A stretch of 10,773 nucleotides of DNA, from positions 1 through 10,773 of the forward strand of contig QKGY01000401.1 of NCBI GenBank assembly GCA_003250235.1, given 5' to 3'. Positions 1 to 6,727 of the stretch are shown in pieces (the stretch's first letter is position 1; each line of letters opens with the position of its first letter). Made by a program: the position numbers and the translations under genes. Origin of the DNA: Desulfuromonadaceae bacterium (GTDB lineage: Bacteria; Desulfobacterota; Desulfuromonadia; Desulfuromonadales; SZUA-540). The notes under the pieces are model-generated. The model saw only the letters and a program-made list of their open reading frames with translations, was not told where the DNA came from and did not search any database.

Positions 1-174
1 CTCGGCAAGATAAAAATTCTTTTTCACCACGCGATCATTACTGGCGATTTTCTGCTCCACATCGGAGATATCGAGCGCAGAAATGCCGATAATTGTAAGA
101 AGCACCATCATCAGCAGCGCAATGAGCATAATGGAGCCATCCTGGTTTTGCAGTGTTTTCAAAGGGTTCAACAT
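1..174 (-). CDS. pilX: PilX-like minor pilin/pilus assembly protein, N-terminal part (cut by window edge)
   Basis: The first 58 codons of a gene that continues past base 1. The translation begins MLNPLKTLQNQDGSIMLIAL and goes on with a hydrophobic stretch (about residues 14-33), then a polar segment ending in FYLAE. The short basic/polar leader, Gly-Ser before a single hydrophobic helix, and a downstream N-D-R...F-Y-L-A-E block are the pattern of the PilX N-terminal family, whose members are minor components of type IV pili inserted in the inner membrane. A GAGGA ribosome-binding site lies 8 nt upstream of the ATG. The gene starts 29 bp after pilV and is the fourth pilin gene of the run. In related clusters pilY1 follows, so it may lie just outside the window (inference). 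The family assignment rests on the N-terminus only. Confidence 0.8.
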   Translation of the reverse strand, partial: MLNPLKTLQNQDGSIMLIALLMMVLLTIIGISALDISDVEQKIASNDRVVKKNFYLAE

Positions 175-203
175 GGAAACGTCCTCGCGCAATTAAAAAA
201 GGG

Positions 204-626
204 CTAGCGAATTTTGATGGATTCGACAAAATAGCTTTTAGGCAACAACCGATCCCTCCAGGTAACGATGACCCGGACAATCTTGGAGTCCGCATCGCGA
301 TCGGCGACATTCCAGTACACCCTGAAGCTGGAGTTCAGCGTCGCAGGGTCTACGCTATGATCGGCCGCGGAGACATCCTCCAGCCCGGCATTGCCGTCGG
401 CATCGGTGTCCACGAGATCGGCGTGCGCAAAATCCAGCGTCATCAGCTCCTCCAGCTTGCTCTCGGCCAACAGAGCCCCTTCTGTCATCAACGCCGCGTT
501 GGCATTGTACCGCCCGGAAAAAACCTGCATATTGGTCACCGCGAGAATGCCGACGGCAAATATCGTCAGGGCAAAGACAAACTCCAGCAGAGAGAATCCC
601 CGTTCGTTGCCAATCGATGTCATCAT
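204..626 (-). CDS. pilV: PilV-like type IV pilus minor pilin
   Basis: A 140-residue prepilin. The leader MMTSIGNERG ends at a prepilin-peptidase site, G10|F11, followed by FSLLEF with the conserved Glu at mature position 5 and a hydrophobic helix to about residue 32. This fits PilV-type minor pilins, which prime pilus assembly at the inner membrane. The sequence ALMTEGALLAESKLEELM (residues 46-62) resembles the A-ESKLEEL region common in PilV. Residues 73-84 (D73, D75, D77, G78, D84) form an EF-hand-like acidic loop. The start ATG directly abuts the pilW stop codon, so translation is probably coupled; a second ATG one codon later is equally possible. The PilV call is good at family level, but its exact role in the tip complex is inferred. 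Confidence 0.85.
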   Translation of the reverse strand: MMTSIGNERGFSLLEFVFALTIFAVGILAVTNMQVFSGRYNANAALMTEGALLAESKLEELMTLDFAHADLVDTDADGNAGLEDVSAADHSVDPATLNSSFRVYWNVADRDADSKIVRVIVTWRDRLLPKSYFVESIKIR

Positions 627-1403
627 TTAGAGCCCCATATTCCTCAGTTTGACGATGGTCGTAACATCCCGGTAGTGAAATCCGTCAGCCGGCGAAAGCA
701 CCTTGTCGCTGACGACAAACGATCGCGCGTTGGTAAATTCCTGTTCCTGGCTGGAACTCTGCGCCAAAATCCAGATCCGGACAGCGCGGATATCGGCCTG
801 TTTGACGGGGATTCCGGTATCGACGGCGTTGATGGTCCCATCACCGTCCGTGTCGTCCGCCGGGGTAATCTGGTCATCATCATTGGCATCCAGCTCGAAC
901 CAGTTGCCTCCCGCCCCGGGAACGGCCCAGTGCACGCGCCCCCCGGCATCGGTATCGAGCTGCCCGTCTTCGTTGGCATCAAAGGCATAGGCGAACCCGC
1001 AGGCAACCACGTTGTTCGCTACGGTATCCGCCGCCCCGGCTGTCCGAACCAGGTTCCCGCCGGACAGAGCGTAGCTGATGCTCTCACCGCTATCGGCCAC
1101 ATCCCAGTCTTCATTCAGGTCCATGGTGACGGCGATGGTGTCGGTTCCGGCCGTAAGAACCCCGGCGTTGGCTTTATGAGAGGGATCGAAGCCGGCCATT
1201 CGCAGATCCTTGGCCATCATGGAAATCGCCGCGCGCAGATTCTGCTGAACATCAACGACCTGGGTCTGCACCGTGTAGTCCCGCGTATTGGTGATATAAA
1301 GGCTCAACATGGCCGAGCTGAAGATGCCCACCAGAACCAGGGTGACCAGGATTTCCGTGAGGGTAAAGCCTCTCTGACTCTTTAAGATTGTGCGATCGAT
1401 CAT
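627..1403 (-). CDS. pilW: PilW-like type IV pilus minor pilin with EF-hand-like loops
   Basis: A 258-residue prepilin. The leader has basic residues and ends at RG12|F13, followed by FTLTEILVTLVLVG: Glu at mature position 5, then a hydrophobic helix to about residue 36. Length, the QxxLRAAISMMAKDLRMAGFDP block (residues 54-74) and the C-terminal RDVTTIVKLRNMGL are as in PilW family minor pilins, which help initiate pilus assembly. The central region is strongly acidic, with three loops starting at D142, D172 and D184. The last matches a canonical EF-hand loop (D184, D186, D188, G189, I191, N192, D195). The gene lies 35 bp after fimT and abuts pilV. Only a weak GGGG lies upstream of the ATG, so expression may depend on read-through and coupling. 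Calcium binding is inferred from motifs. Confidence 0.85.
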   Translation of the reverse strand: MIDRTILKSQRGFTLTEILVTLVLVGIFSSAMLSLYITNTRDYTVQTQVVDVQQNLRAAISMMAKDLRMAGFDPSHKANAGVLTAGTDTIAVTMDLNEDWDVADSGESISYALSGGNLVRTAGAADTVANNVVACGFAYAFDANEDGQLDTDAGGRVHWAVPGAGGNWFELDANDDDQITPADDTDGDGTINAVDTGIPVKQADIRAVRIWILAQSSSQEQEFTNARSFVVSDKVLSPADGFHYRDVTTIVKLRNMGL

Positions 1404-1438
1404 GAAAAACCCCGTATTAACGGACTGTGAAAGTGGAC

Positions 1439-1936
1439 TTATTGCAGGGAGACCGCCCCGGCAACGGTAAAGGTGATTTGTCGCTCCCGGTACGGATTCT
1501 TTAACGTAATCGTCCCCGAAGAACTGGCAAACCCGCGGTTATTGAACGTGACCGAGCCTCCGAAATCCGTCGATGTCAAAGAGACGCTTTTCGGCATGAA
1601 GTCATGCACCAGAATATGTTCTTCGCCATCTTGAAGCCCGTTGCCAGCCGTTCCGCCGCCGGCCCCGTCATCGACAAACACCGCAAAACTGCCGACACCG
1701 CCCTCGGGGGCATAGGCGCCTGTGACAAACCGGGCCACAACATTGGTGTTACTGGAAACCGCTGTCGATTTCGCCTGTCGCAAGCCGGCGACAATATCCC
1801 GCCCGATCGACGACAGGGCCAGGTTTTTCTGCCAGGTCATAAAGCTCGGAATGGCGATGGTCATGACGATGGCAAGCAGCACCATAACGACAATCACCTC
1901 AACCAACGTAAATCCTTTTTGCGTTAAACCATTCAC
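1439..1936 (-). CDS. fimT: FimT/GspH-type minor pseudopilin (GTG start)
   Basis: A 165-residue prepilin with the short leader VNGLTQKG, a prepilin-peptidase site at G8|F9, and FTLVEVIVVMVLLAIVMTIA with Glu at mature position 5. The segment after the helix (IPSFMTWQKN) and the C-terminal GSVTFNNRGFASSSGTITL stretch (residues 122-140) match the GspH/FimT domain of minor pilins at the base or tip of type IV pili. I chose the GTG at 1936 because AGAGAGG lies 8 nt upstream and the resulting leader has the usual length. The frame is open to an ATG at 2053, but that would add 39 residues including a hydrophobic, Cys-rich stretch unlike a pilin leader. It is the first gene of the pilin run, 36 nt from the inferred sigma-54 transcription start. 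Confidence 0.87.
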   Translation of the reverse strand: MNGLTQKGFTLVEVIVVMVLLAIVMTIAIPSFMTWQKNLALSSIGRDIVAGLRQAKSTAVSSNTNVVARFVTGAYAPEGGVGSFAVFVDDGAGGGTAGNGLQDGEEHILVHDFMPKSVSLTSTDFGGSVTFNNRGFASSSGTITLKNPYRERQITFTVAGAVSLQ

Positions 1937-1982
1937 GTACCCGGCCTCTCTTTCTGCGTACGAAGATTCTGAATGCTGAAAA

Positions 1983-1998
1983 AGCACAAAGCATTCCA
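1983..1998 (-). promoter_or_regulatory. Sigma-54 (-24/-12) promoter of the fimT-pilW-pilV-pilX run
   Basis: On the minus strand the sequence is TGGAATGCTTTGTGCT. Against the sigma-54 consensus TGGCACG-N4-TTGCW it keeps both invariant pairs (GG, and GC exactly 10 nt later) and matches 9 of the 12 specified positions. The inferred transcription start is near 1972, leaving a leader of about 36 nt that contains the fimT ribosome-binding site. The gene just upstream encodes a sigma-54 activator, which strengthens the call. I found no convincing sigma-70 promoter in the same gap. Function is inferred. Confidence 0.65.
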
Positions 1999-2090
1999 GG
2001 CGGGCGCAAAATATCAAACCGCTGATTTTTAAAAGATTTTTTGTTTCAGGCAAGGGAACGCGCAGCTTCGGCTATGAAAAAGTTGCGTAG

Positions 2091-2100
2091 CTGCATGCAG
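2091..2100. promoter_or_regulatory. Perfect 10-bp palindrome, candidate activator site
   Basis: CTGCATGCAG is a perfect palindrome centred about 124 nt upstream of the inferred fimT-operon start near 1972. Sigma-54 activators commonly bind dyad sites 80-150 nt upstream of their promoter. It contains the common SphI-type core GCATGC, so chance occurrence is possible. Confidence 0.3.
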
Positions 2101-2109
2101 AAATTACAT

Positions 2110-2124
2110 GGTTCAGGCTGAACC
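2110..2124. promoter_or_regulatory. Perfect 15-bp inverted repeat (GGTTCAG-G-CTGAACC), enhancer or hairpin
   Basis: Seven-base arms around one central base, 12 nt beyond the response-regulator stop codon. Its centre is about 145 nt upstream of the inferred fimT-operon start and about two helical turns from the other palindrome. It could be an upstream activating site for the neighbouring activator. As RNA it would form a 6-bp stem with a 3-nt loop after the regulator gene, but the following ATGTAATTT is a poor U-tract, so terminator function is less likely. Confidence 0.4.
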
Positions 2125-2136
2125 GATGGAGGGAGA

Positions 2137-3498
2137 TCAGGAGAGATGGTATTCCTTGATCTTGTAAATAAGGGCTCGCAAACTGATATCCAGGAGTCGG
2201 GCGGCATGCGTCCGGTTGCCCCCGGTCGTCTTCAGGGCTTTTTCGATATATTCCCGTTCAATTCGGGATATGGCGGCCTTAAGGGAGAAGCTTTCCATGG
2301 TTTCCCGGGATTTACGCCGGGCTTCCCAAGGAAGGGATGCCCGGTCGATCTCGTTTTCCCGACAAAAAATCATGGTTTTTTCAATAAAGTTTTTGAGTTC
2401 ACGGACATTGCCGTGCCAGGGATGTTCCTGAAGGGTCTCAAGGGCATCGGGAAGCAGTCGAGGCACAGCGCGGCCTTCTCGGTCGGCGATCTGGGCCAAA
2501 AACCGCTCGGCCAGGGGTTTGATATCCTCGCTACGATCCCGAAGAGGGGGGATATCAATCTCGACCACAGCCAGGCGGTAATACAGATCATCCCGAAACC
2601 TCCCCGCATCCACTTCTTCGCGCAGGTCGCGTGCCGTAGCGACCAGCACCCGGACATCAACCTTGCGGGGACGGGTTTCGCCTACCCGCCGCACCTCTCC
2701 TTCTTGAAGGGCACGCAGGAGCTTGGGTTGCAAATCAAGGGGCAGCTCCCCGATCTCATCGAGGAACAGCACGCCGCCGTCTGCGGCACTGAACAAACCC
2801 TGTCGTTCCCGGTCGGCTCCGGTGAAAGCGCCTTTGACATGTCCGAAGAGTTCACTTTCCAGGAGTCCGGACGAAATGGCTCCGCAGTTTACTGCCACAA
2901 AAGGCTTTTCCCGGCGGCACCCTTGACGGTGCAGGGCCCGGGCGATCAGTTCTTTCCCCGTACCTGTCTCCCCGGTGATGAGGACCGGCGAGGAGGAATC
3001 GGCGACAGTATCCACGAGATCGAGAACGCGGGCCATACCCGGACCGGTAAAAATGATCTCCTCCGAATTCCTGCTACGCCCCAACTCTGACTTGAGGCGG
3101 ATATTTTCCTGCTGCAGGCGCAGGCGTTCTTCCGCCTTTTTGAGGGTCAGCACCACCTCATCCGGCTTGAACGGCTTGGAAATGTAATCGTAAGCCCCCA
3201 ACTTCATGCATTCGATGGCGGTGTCGATGGCTCCATAGGCGCTCATGACAATCACCGTAGCCGCCAGTTTTCGCTTGGCGCATTCCCCCAGGAAAGCCAT
3301 CCCGTCCATTTGCGGCATGCGAATATCGCAAAGGACCAGATCGACGGGTTCAGAAGCTTCCAACACCGTGAGTCCCTCGTGTCCGTTGGACGCTTCGACG
3401 ACCCGATACCCCTGCTTTTCAAGGACCATGCGCAGCATGTGGCGCATGGAATCTTCATCATCTATGACCAAAACCGCGCGCGCGTCGGTTGTCTTCAT
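2137..3498 (-). CDS. Sigma-54-dependent NtrC-family response regulator
   Basis: A 453-residue transcription activator. The receiver domain (about residues 8-120) has the acidic pair D13/D14, phospho-acceptor D58 in LVLCDIRMP, S86 and K108 in SKPF. The AAA+ domain has Walker A GETGTGKE (176-183), the sigma-54-contacting GAFTGA loop (223-228), Walker B LFLDE (D247/E248) and the FRDDLYYRL segment. A Fis-type helix-turn-helix ends the protein (about 425-449). Such proteins hydrolyse ATP to open sigma-54 promoters after phosphorylation. I chose the ATG at 3498: GGGGTGA lies 5 nt upstream and overlaps the kinase stop. An in-frame ATG at 3525 lacks a ribosome-binding site and would overlap the kinase. 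The partner is surely the adjacent kinase. The likely target is the pilin operon next door, which makes it PilR-like in role, though orthology to PilR cannot be settled here. Confidence 0.93.
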   Translation of the reverse strand: MKTTDARAVLVIDDEDSMRHMLRMVLEKQGYRVVEASNGHEGLTVLEASEPVDLVLCDIRMPQMDGMAFLGECAKRKLAATVIVMSAYGAIDTAIECMKLGAYDYISKPFKPDEVVLTLKKAEERLRLQQENIRLKSELGRSRNSEEIIFTGPGMARVLDLVDTVADSSSPVLITGETGTGKELIARALHRQGCRREKPFVAVNCGAISSGLLESELFGHVKGAFTGADRERQGLFSAADGGVLFLDEIGELPLDLQPKLLRALQEGEVRRVGETRPRKVDVRVLVATARDLREEVDAGRFRDDLYYRLAVVEIDIPPLRDRSEDIKPLAERFLAQIADREGRAVPRLLPDALETLQEHPWHGNVRELKNFIEKTMIFCRENEIDRASLPWEARRKSRETMESFSLKAAISRIEREYIEKALKTTGGNRTHAARLLDISLRALIYKIKEYHLS

Positions 3499-3503
3499 AT
3501 CCG

Positions 3504-5015
3504 TCACCCCTGTTTTTTCAGCCATACGGTAAATGTGGTGCCTCGTCCCGGTTCGGACGTCACGTCAATGCGGCCACCAGCTTCATCAATGATACGATGA
3601 GAGACCGACAGCCCCAACCCCCTCCCCTTGCCTGTCGTTTTCGTCGTGAAAAAGGGATCGAAAATGTTCGCGACCACGTCGGCCGGCATCCCGGAACCGT
3701 TGTCGGAAACGGCCATCCAGACCGAATCAGAGCTGTCGCCTCCCGTGATACGAATTTCCCCCTCAACGGAAGTGGCATCTCGGGCATTAAGCAGCAGATT
3801 GACAAAAACCTGTAAAAGCTTATGGCGGGGAAGAAACACTTCCGGCAAACCCGCCGGAATGTCAACAGCCAGCGTTCTGTTCCCCCATCCTCCCTGATGC
3901 TGCAAAATCTCCGCCGCCTCGCGAACAACTTCGGAGGGATCGAAGCGTTCCGCCTGGTTTCTTGCGGGGGCCGCATAATCCAGCAGATCCCTGACCAGGC
4001 GGTTTATTCTCTCGGCCTCCTCCAGAGACCGGCTCACCGCTTCCAAAGGTTTCCCCGGAGGAAGATCCCCCTGCAAAAGGCCGAGGTATCCGATGATCGC
4101 CCCGAGAGGGTTGCCGATTTCATGGGCCATGCCGGCAGCCAGGTGGCCGACGGACGCCATTTTCTCCGAGAGGATCAATTCCCCGCGTGCCTGCTGAAGA
4201 TCCATATTGGTTTTTTCCAGAGCCCGGATATACGCTTCGGTCTTCTGCTGGCTGCTGCCCAGCGCATCCGTCATGACATTGAAGGCGGATGCCAATTCGG
4301 CGATCTCCCTGGGGCCATCTTCCGGCAGCTTCTGGCTGAGATTGCCATAGGCAACTTGCCGGGTCCCTTCCATCAGGGTCTGAACCGGACGGATGACGTT
4401 GCGTTTCAGCAGAAAAATTCCGAACACGGCAAGAACGGCCCCATAAAGCGCGACATAGATAAAGGCGACGCTGCGGACCTCCTCCATCTGCAAAGCGACA
4501 TCATCGAGCAGAAAAAGCGCCTGAATCACGCCGACCCATTGTCCTTCATAGGCAATGGGAACCGTCAGGACGGCAAAGGCATCCGTTTGCCTCTGCAACG
4601 GAAGGAACGAAGACGTATAAGCCACGGAAACGACAGGATCGTGACCATAGCGGGCAAGGCCAAGCTCCCGTTGATAAGGAAGAAGTTTTCCCAGGCGGTC
4701 TTCAAGAAACAGGGGGCGAAGATCTCGACCGACAACCTGCCAGGCCGCCGCCCCCAGCTGACTCGGCAGTTGATAGGCCAAACTGTCCCGGGGAATCGAA
4801 GCGGACTGCGACTCGGGGGCAAGTTTTGACAACTGGGGAGCCAGTACTTTGGCCGTTGTTTCAAGAGCCAATGTCGCACCGGAGACACGTTGGCGGATGA
4901 TCTGCGTTTCAGCAATTTTCAGGATCAGAAACCCCGAAAAGAGCAGCGCGGCGCCCATCAGCAGCACGATACTGACCATCACTTCGGCCTGAAGCCCGAA
5001 CCGTCTTTTTTTCAT
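3504..5015 (-). CDS. Membrane sensor histidine kinase
   Basis: A 503-residue kinase. One membrane helix at about 11-33, an extracytoplasmic region of about 150 residues (34-182) and a second helix at about 183-203 are followed by a HAMP linker (204-256) and a short coiled coil. The H-box MAHEIGNPLG carries the phospho-acceptor H298. The ATPase domain shows the N-box NLLLNARDA (N406, N410), the G1 box DNGSGMP (438-444), the FFTTK and GKGRGLGLS lid segment, and the closing GRGTTF. The sensor region contains a segment like a Cache/PAS strand pair (VLTVPIAYEGQWVGVIQALF, 149-168), but its signal is unknown. The ATG at 5015 has AAAGGA 13 nt upstream, a little far. The response-regulator gene follows after 5 nt, so the two are co-translated. 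It is divergent from the ferredoxin gene. Confidence 0.92.
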   Translation of the reverse strand: MKKRRFGLQAEVMVSIVLLMGAALLFSGFLILKIAETQIIRQRVSGATLALETTAKVLAPQLSKLAPESQSASIPRDSLAYQLPSQLGAAAWQVVGRDLRPLFLEDRLGKLLPYQRELGLARYGHDPVVSVAYTSSFLPLQRQTDAFAVLTVPIAYEGQWVGVIQALFLLDDVALQMEEVRSVAFIYVALYGAVLAVFGIFLLKRNVIRPVQTLMEGTRQVAYGNLSQKLPEDGPREIAELASAFNVMTDALGSSQQKTEAYIRALEKTNMDLQQARGELILSEKMASVGHLAAGMAHEIGNPLGAIIGYLGLLQGDLPPGKPLEAVSRSLEEAERINRLVRDLLDYAAPARNQAERFDPSEVVREAAEILQHQGGWGNRTLAVDIPAGLPEVFLPRHKLLQVFVNLLLNARDATSVEGEIRITGGDSSDSVWMAVSDNGSGMPADVVANIFDPFFTTKTTGKGRGLGLSVSHRIIDEAGGRIDVTSEPGRGTTFTVWLKKQG

Positions 5016-5092
5016 GGCAGGATATCGATCCTTTGACGAAGGGACAACCGTGCCCCCGCTATTTTCTCATTCATCATCGCATAGATTTCCGA

Positions 5093-5121
5093 TGGCCAAT
5101 ACTCCATGAAGCTGCTATGAT
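5093..5121 (+). promoter_or_regulatory. Candidate sigma-70 promoter of the ferredoxin gene
   Basis: TGGCCA (4 of 6 to TTGACA) at 5093-5098, a 17-nt spacer, and TATGAT (5 of 6 to TATAAT) at 5116-5121. The predicted start near 5128 gives a leader of about 25 nt carrying AAAGGA before the ATG. It lies in the 137-bp gap shared with the divergent kinase. I could not find a clear promoter for the kinase there. Confidence 0.4.
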
Positions 5122-5152
5122 GCCAACGATTTTCTCAAAGAAAGGACCAGTC

Positions 5153-5374
5153 ATGCCACGTATCCCCGTTGTCGACCAGGATGAATGCATCTCCTGCGAA
5201 GTGTGTGTCAGCATCTGCCCCGAAGTCTTCCGCATGGAAGGAGAAGAAGGGGGAGATCATCACCATCACAAATCCTTCGTCTACAATCCCACCGGAGCCT
5301 CGGAAGAAAAGATCGAACAGGCCCGGCAGCCTGTATCCACTGGGAATAAAGCTAAACCCGTACTCCGGAAATGA
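5153..5374 (+). CDS. Small [4Fe-4S] ferredoxin with a frameshifted C-terminus
   Basis: The ATG at 5153 has AAAGGA 6 nt upstream. The first 57 residues read as a single-cluster ferredoxin, a small cytoplasmic electron carrier: C12, C15 and C18 spaced CxxCxxC, C22 before Pro-Glu-Val-Phe, then YNPTGASEEKIEQA. Family members end in a CPxxCIHWE-like block whose first Cys is the fourth cluster ligand. Here the frame instead runs on as RQPVSTGNKAKPVLRK and stops at 5374. The missing ending GPAACIHWE plus a stop (5322-5349) is readable in the -1 frame. Joining the two halves leaves the ACIHWE Cys but no CP, so a loss of about 13 nt between two GCC triplets near 5321-5326 would explain both the shift and the lost ligand. 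A four-His run (36-39) is also unusual. As written the product should not hold a normal cluster; a sequence error is possible. Confidence 0.75.
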   Translation: MPRIPVVDQDECISCEVCVSICPEVFRMEGEEGGDHHHHKSFVYNPTGASEEKIEQARQPVSTGNKAKPVLRK

Positions 5375-5378
5375 AACA

Positions 5379-5439
5379 CCCGGCTGCCACCCCGCCCCCT
5401 GGCTGTAAAGGGGGCGCGGCATAACGCCTCTGCGCCGGG
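5379..5439. other. GC-rich hairpin region between ferredoxin and MFS genes
   Basis: The 104-bp gap after the ferredoxin stop contains CGCCCCC (5393-5399) and GGGGGCG (5410-5416), a 7-bp stem with a 10-nt loop. It is flanked by an outer pair, CCCGGC (5379-5384) and GCCGGG (5434-5439). No U-tract follows, so this is not a standard terminator. It may still slow or end transcription before the MFS gene. Confidence 0.3.
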
Positions 5440-5478
5440 ACCTTAATTGCCGAGTCCCCGATCCCTGGTTCGACGACG

Positions 5479-6687
5479 TTGCCCCATTCCGCCAATATCC
5501 GCAAGCTTTATGCCTTCTCCTTCCTCAAGATGGCTTTGTTCCCCATGGCCATCATTACCTTGTTCTGGAAAGACCAGATCGGGCTGAGTCTCAAGGAAAT
5601 CCTTCTGCTGCAGGGGTTATTCTCCCTGGCAACCCTGCTGATGGAATATCCCTCGGGATATCTGAGCGATCGTCTGGGATACCGTTTTTCCCTAAGCCTG
5701 GCTTCGGTGCTGGGGATTGCCGGATGGAGCGTTTATACCGTCGCCGGTTCTTTTTCCGGCGTTCTTATCGCCGAGATTCTCCTGGGGATCTCCTATGCCT
5801 TTATCAGCGGTTCGGACAGCGCGCTGCTGTTTGAAACCCTGCGCGCCGCTCACCGCGAAGAGCAGTACACACGCTTCGACGGGCGAATGACCGGCTATGC
5901 CCAAACCGGAGAGGCTGTGGGAGCTCTGTTTGCCGGAACCATCTATGCCATGGCGCCGCTGGCGCCTTTCCTGATCCAGATCGTCGTCTGGGTCCTGGCG
6001 CTGCTGATCACCCGGTCCCTGCAGGAGCCCCGGCAAGCGACAGAGGCCTCGACCAAGCCCGCCCTTGCCGATGCGCTCACGGTTTGCCGTTATGCCCTGG
6101 TGCAGAACAAAAGGCTGCGTTACGCCATCGTGCTCTCCAGTCTGCTGGGACTGGCGTCCTTCTTCCCGGTATGGCTGATCCAGCCCACCATGCAGCTTGC
6201 CGGAGTTCCCCTGGTCTGGTTCGGGCCGGTCTGGGCGGGGGCTAACCTGACTGTTGCCGCCTTCTCCCTGGCCAGCCACCGTATATCCTTTCACCTGGGA
6301 GAACGGGGCACGGTGGGGCTCTACCTGATGCTGATCGTCTCCGGTTATCTGGGCCTCGGACTCGTGCACTCCCTCTGGGGGTTCCTTTTTTATTATCTGC
6401 TGACCGCCATGCGAGGGCTGCAAGGGCCTCATCTCCGATACCACCTGCAGAGGGAAGGTCTCCCGGGAACCCGCGCCAGCATCCTGTCCCTGAAATCCTT
6501 CCTGTTCCGACTGCTGTTTGTGGGAACGGGTCCCCTCGTGGGACAATGCGCGGACACCTGGGGACTGTATAAGACCTTCACCGCTCTGGCCGGGGTGTTC
6601 GCCCTCGTGCTTATCCCGGCGACGCTGGTATTTCTTTCACACCTCAAAACAGCTGCGGACTCCTCAGTCCCCCACCCATCGGCATGA
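5479..6687 (+). CDS. Major facilitator superfamily transporter
   Basis: A 402-residue, highly hydrophobic protein with about twelve membrane helices and a polar central loop (about residues 182-200, rich in Glu, Gln, Thr and Lys). MFS motif A lies between helices 2 and 3: MEYPSGYLSDRLGYR, with G60, D64, R65, G67 and R69. The stretch SGSDSALLFETL (110-121) is typical of a small group of bacterial drug/metabolite efflux-like MFS proteins, but the substrate is unknown. The start is uncertain. TTG at 5479 has no clear ribosome-binding site, but it keeps the first helix whole; the ATG at 5530 would cut into it. No other start in this frame follows the in-frame stop-free stretch. It stands between the damaged ferredoxin gene and a small exported protein with its own promoter, so context gives no function. 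Confidence 0.85.
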   Translation: MPHSANIRKLYAFSFLKMALFPMAIITLFWKDQIGLSLKEILLLQGLFSLATLLMEYPSGYLSDRLGYRFSLSLASVLGIAGWSVYTVAGSFSGVLIAEILLGISYAFISGSDSALLFETLRAAHREEQYTRFDGRMTGYAQTGEAVGALFAGTIYAMAPLAPFLIQIVVWVLALLITRSLQEPRQATEASTKPALADALTVCRYALVQNKRLRYAIVLSSLLGLASFFPVWLIQPTMQLAGVPLVWFGPVWAGANLTVAAFSLASHRISFHLGERGTVGLYLMLIVSGYLGLGLVHSLWGFLFYYLLTAMRGLQGPHLRYHLQREGLPGTRASILSLKSFLFRLLFVGTGPLVGQCADTWGLYKTFTALAGVFALVLIPATLVFLSHLKTAADSSVPHPSA

Positions 6688-6707
6688 GTTCAACCAGTTG
6701 GTATACT
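6679..6707 (+). promoter_or_regulatory. Candidate sigma-70 promoter for the exported protein gene
   Basis: TCGGCA (4 of 6) at 6679-6684 overlaps the MFS stop codon. A 17-nt spacer is followed by TATACT (5 of 6) at 6702-6707. The start would fall near 6714, giving a short leader of about 14 nt that includes the GAGGAG ribosome-binding site. Confidence 0.4.
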
Positions 6708-6727
6708 ATGCCATGAGGAGACGACCG

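Noticed and set aside
153..1385. A 410-codon plus-strand open frame across pilV and pilW
   Set aside because: It is antisense to two well-supported pilin genes, low in recognisable motifs, and rich in Gly, Arg and Pro as expected from the reverse strand of a GC-rich gene.
2005..2021. A second sigma-54-like element (minus strand CGGTTTGATATTTTGC)
   Set aside because: GG and GC are 11 nt apart instead of 10, and the -24 box is poor. The element at 1983-1998 has exact spacing.
1937..2053. A 39-residue N-terminal extension of FimT
   Set aside because: It would give a leader too long for a prepilin and run through the proposed promoter; the GTG at 1936 has a good ribosome-binding site.
3499..3525. 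A longer start for the response regulator at ATG 3525
   Set aside because: No ribosome-binding site, overlap with the kinase end, and extra residues not needed by the receiver domain.
5393..5416. Rho-independent terminator after the ferredoxin gene
   Set aside because: The stem is strong, but no U-tract follows; recorded only as a hairpin.
5692..6546. A 284-codon minus-strand open frame inside the MFS gene
   Set aside because: Gln, Gly and Glu-rich composition is typical of the antisense of a membrane protein gene, with no motif.
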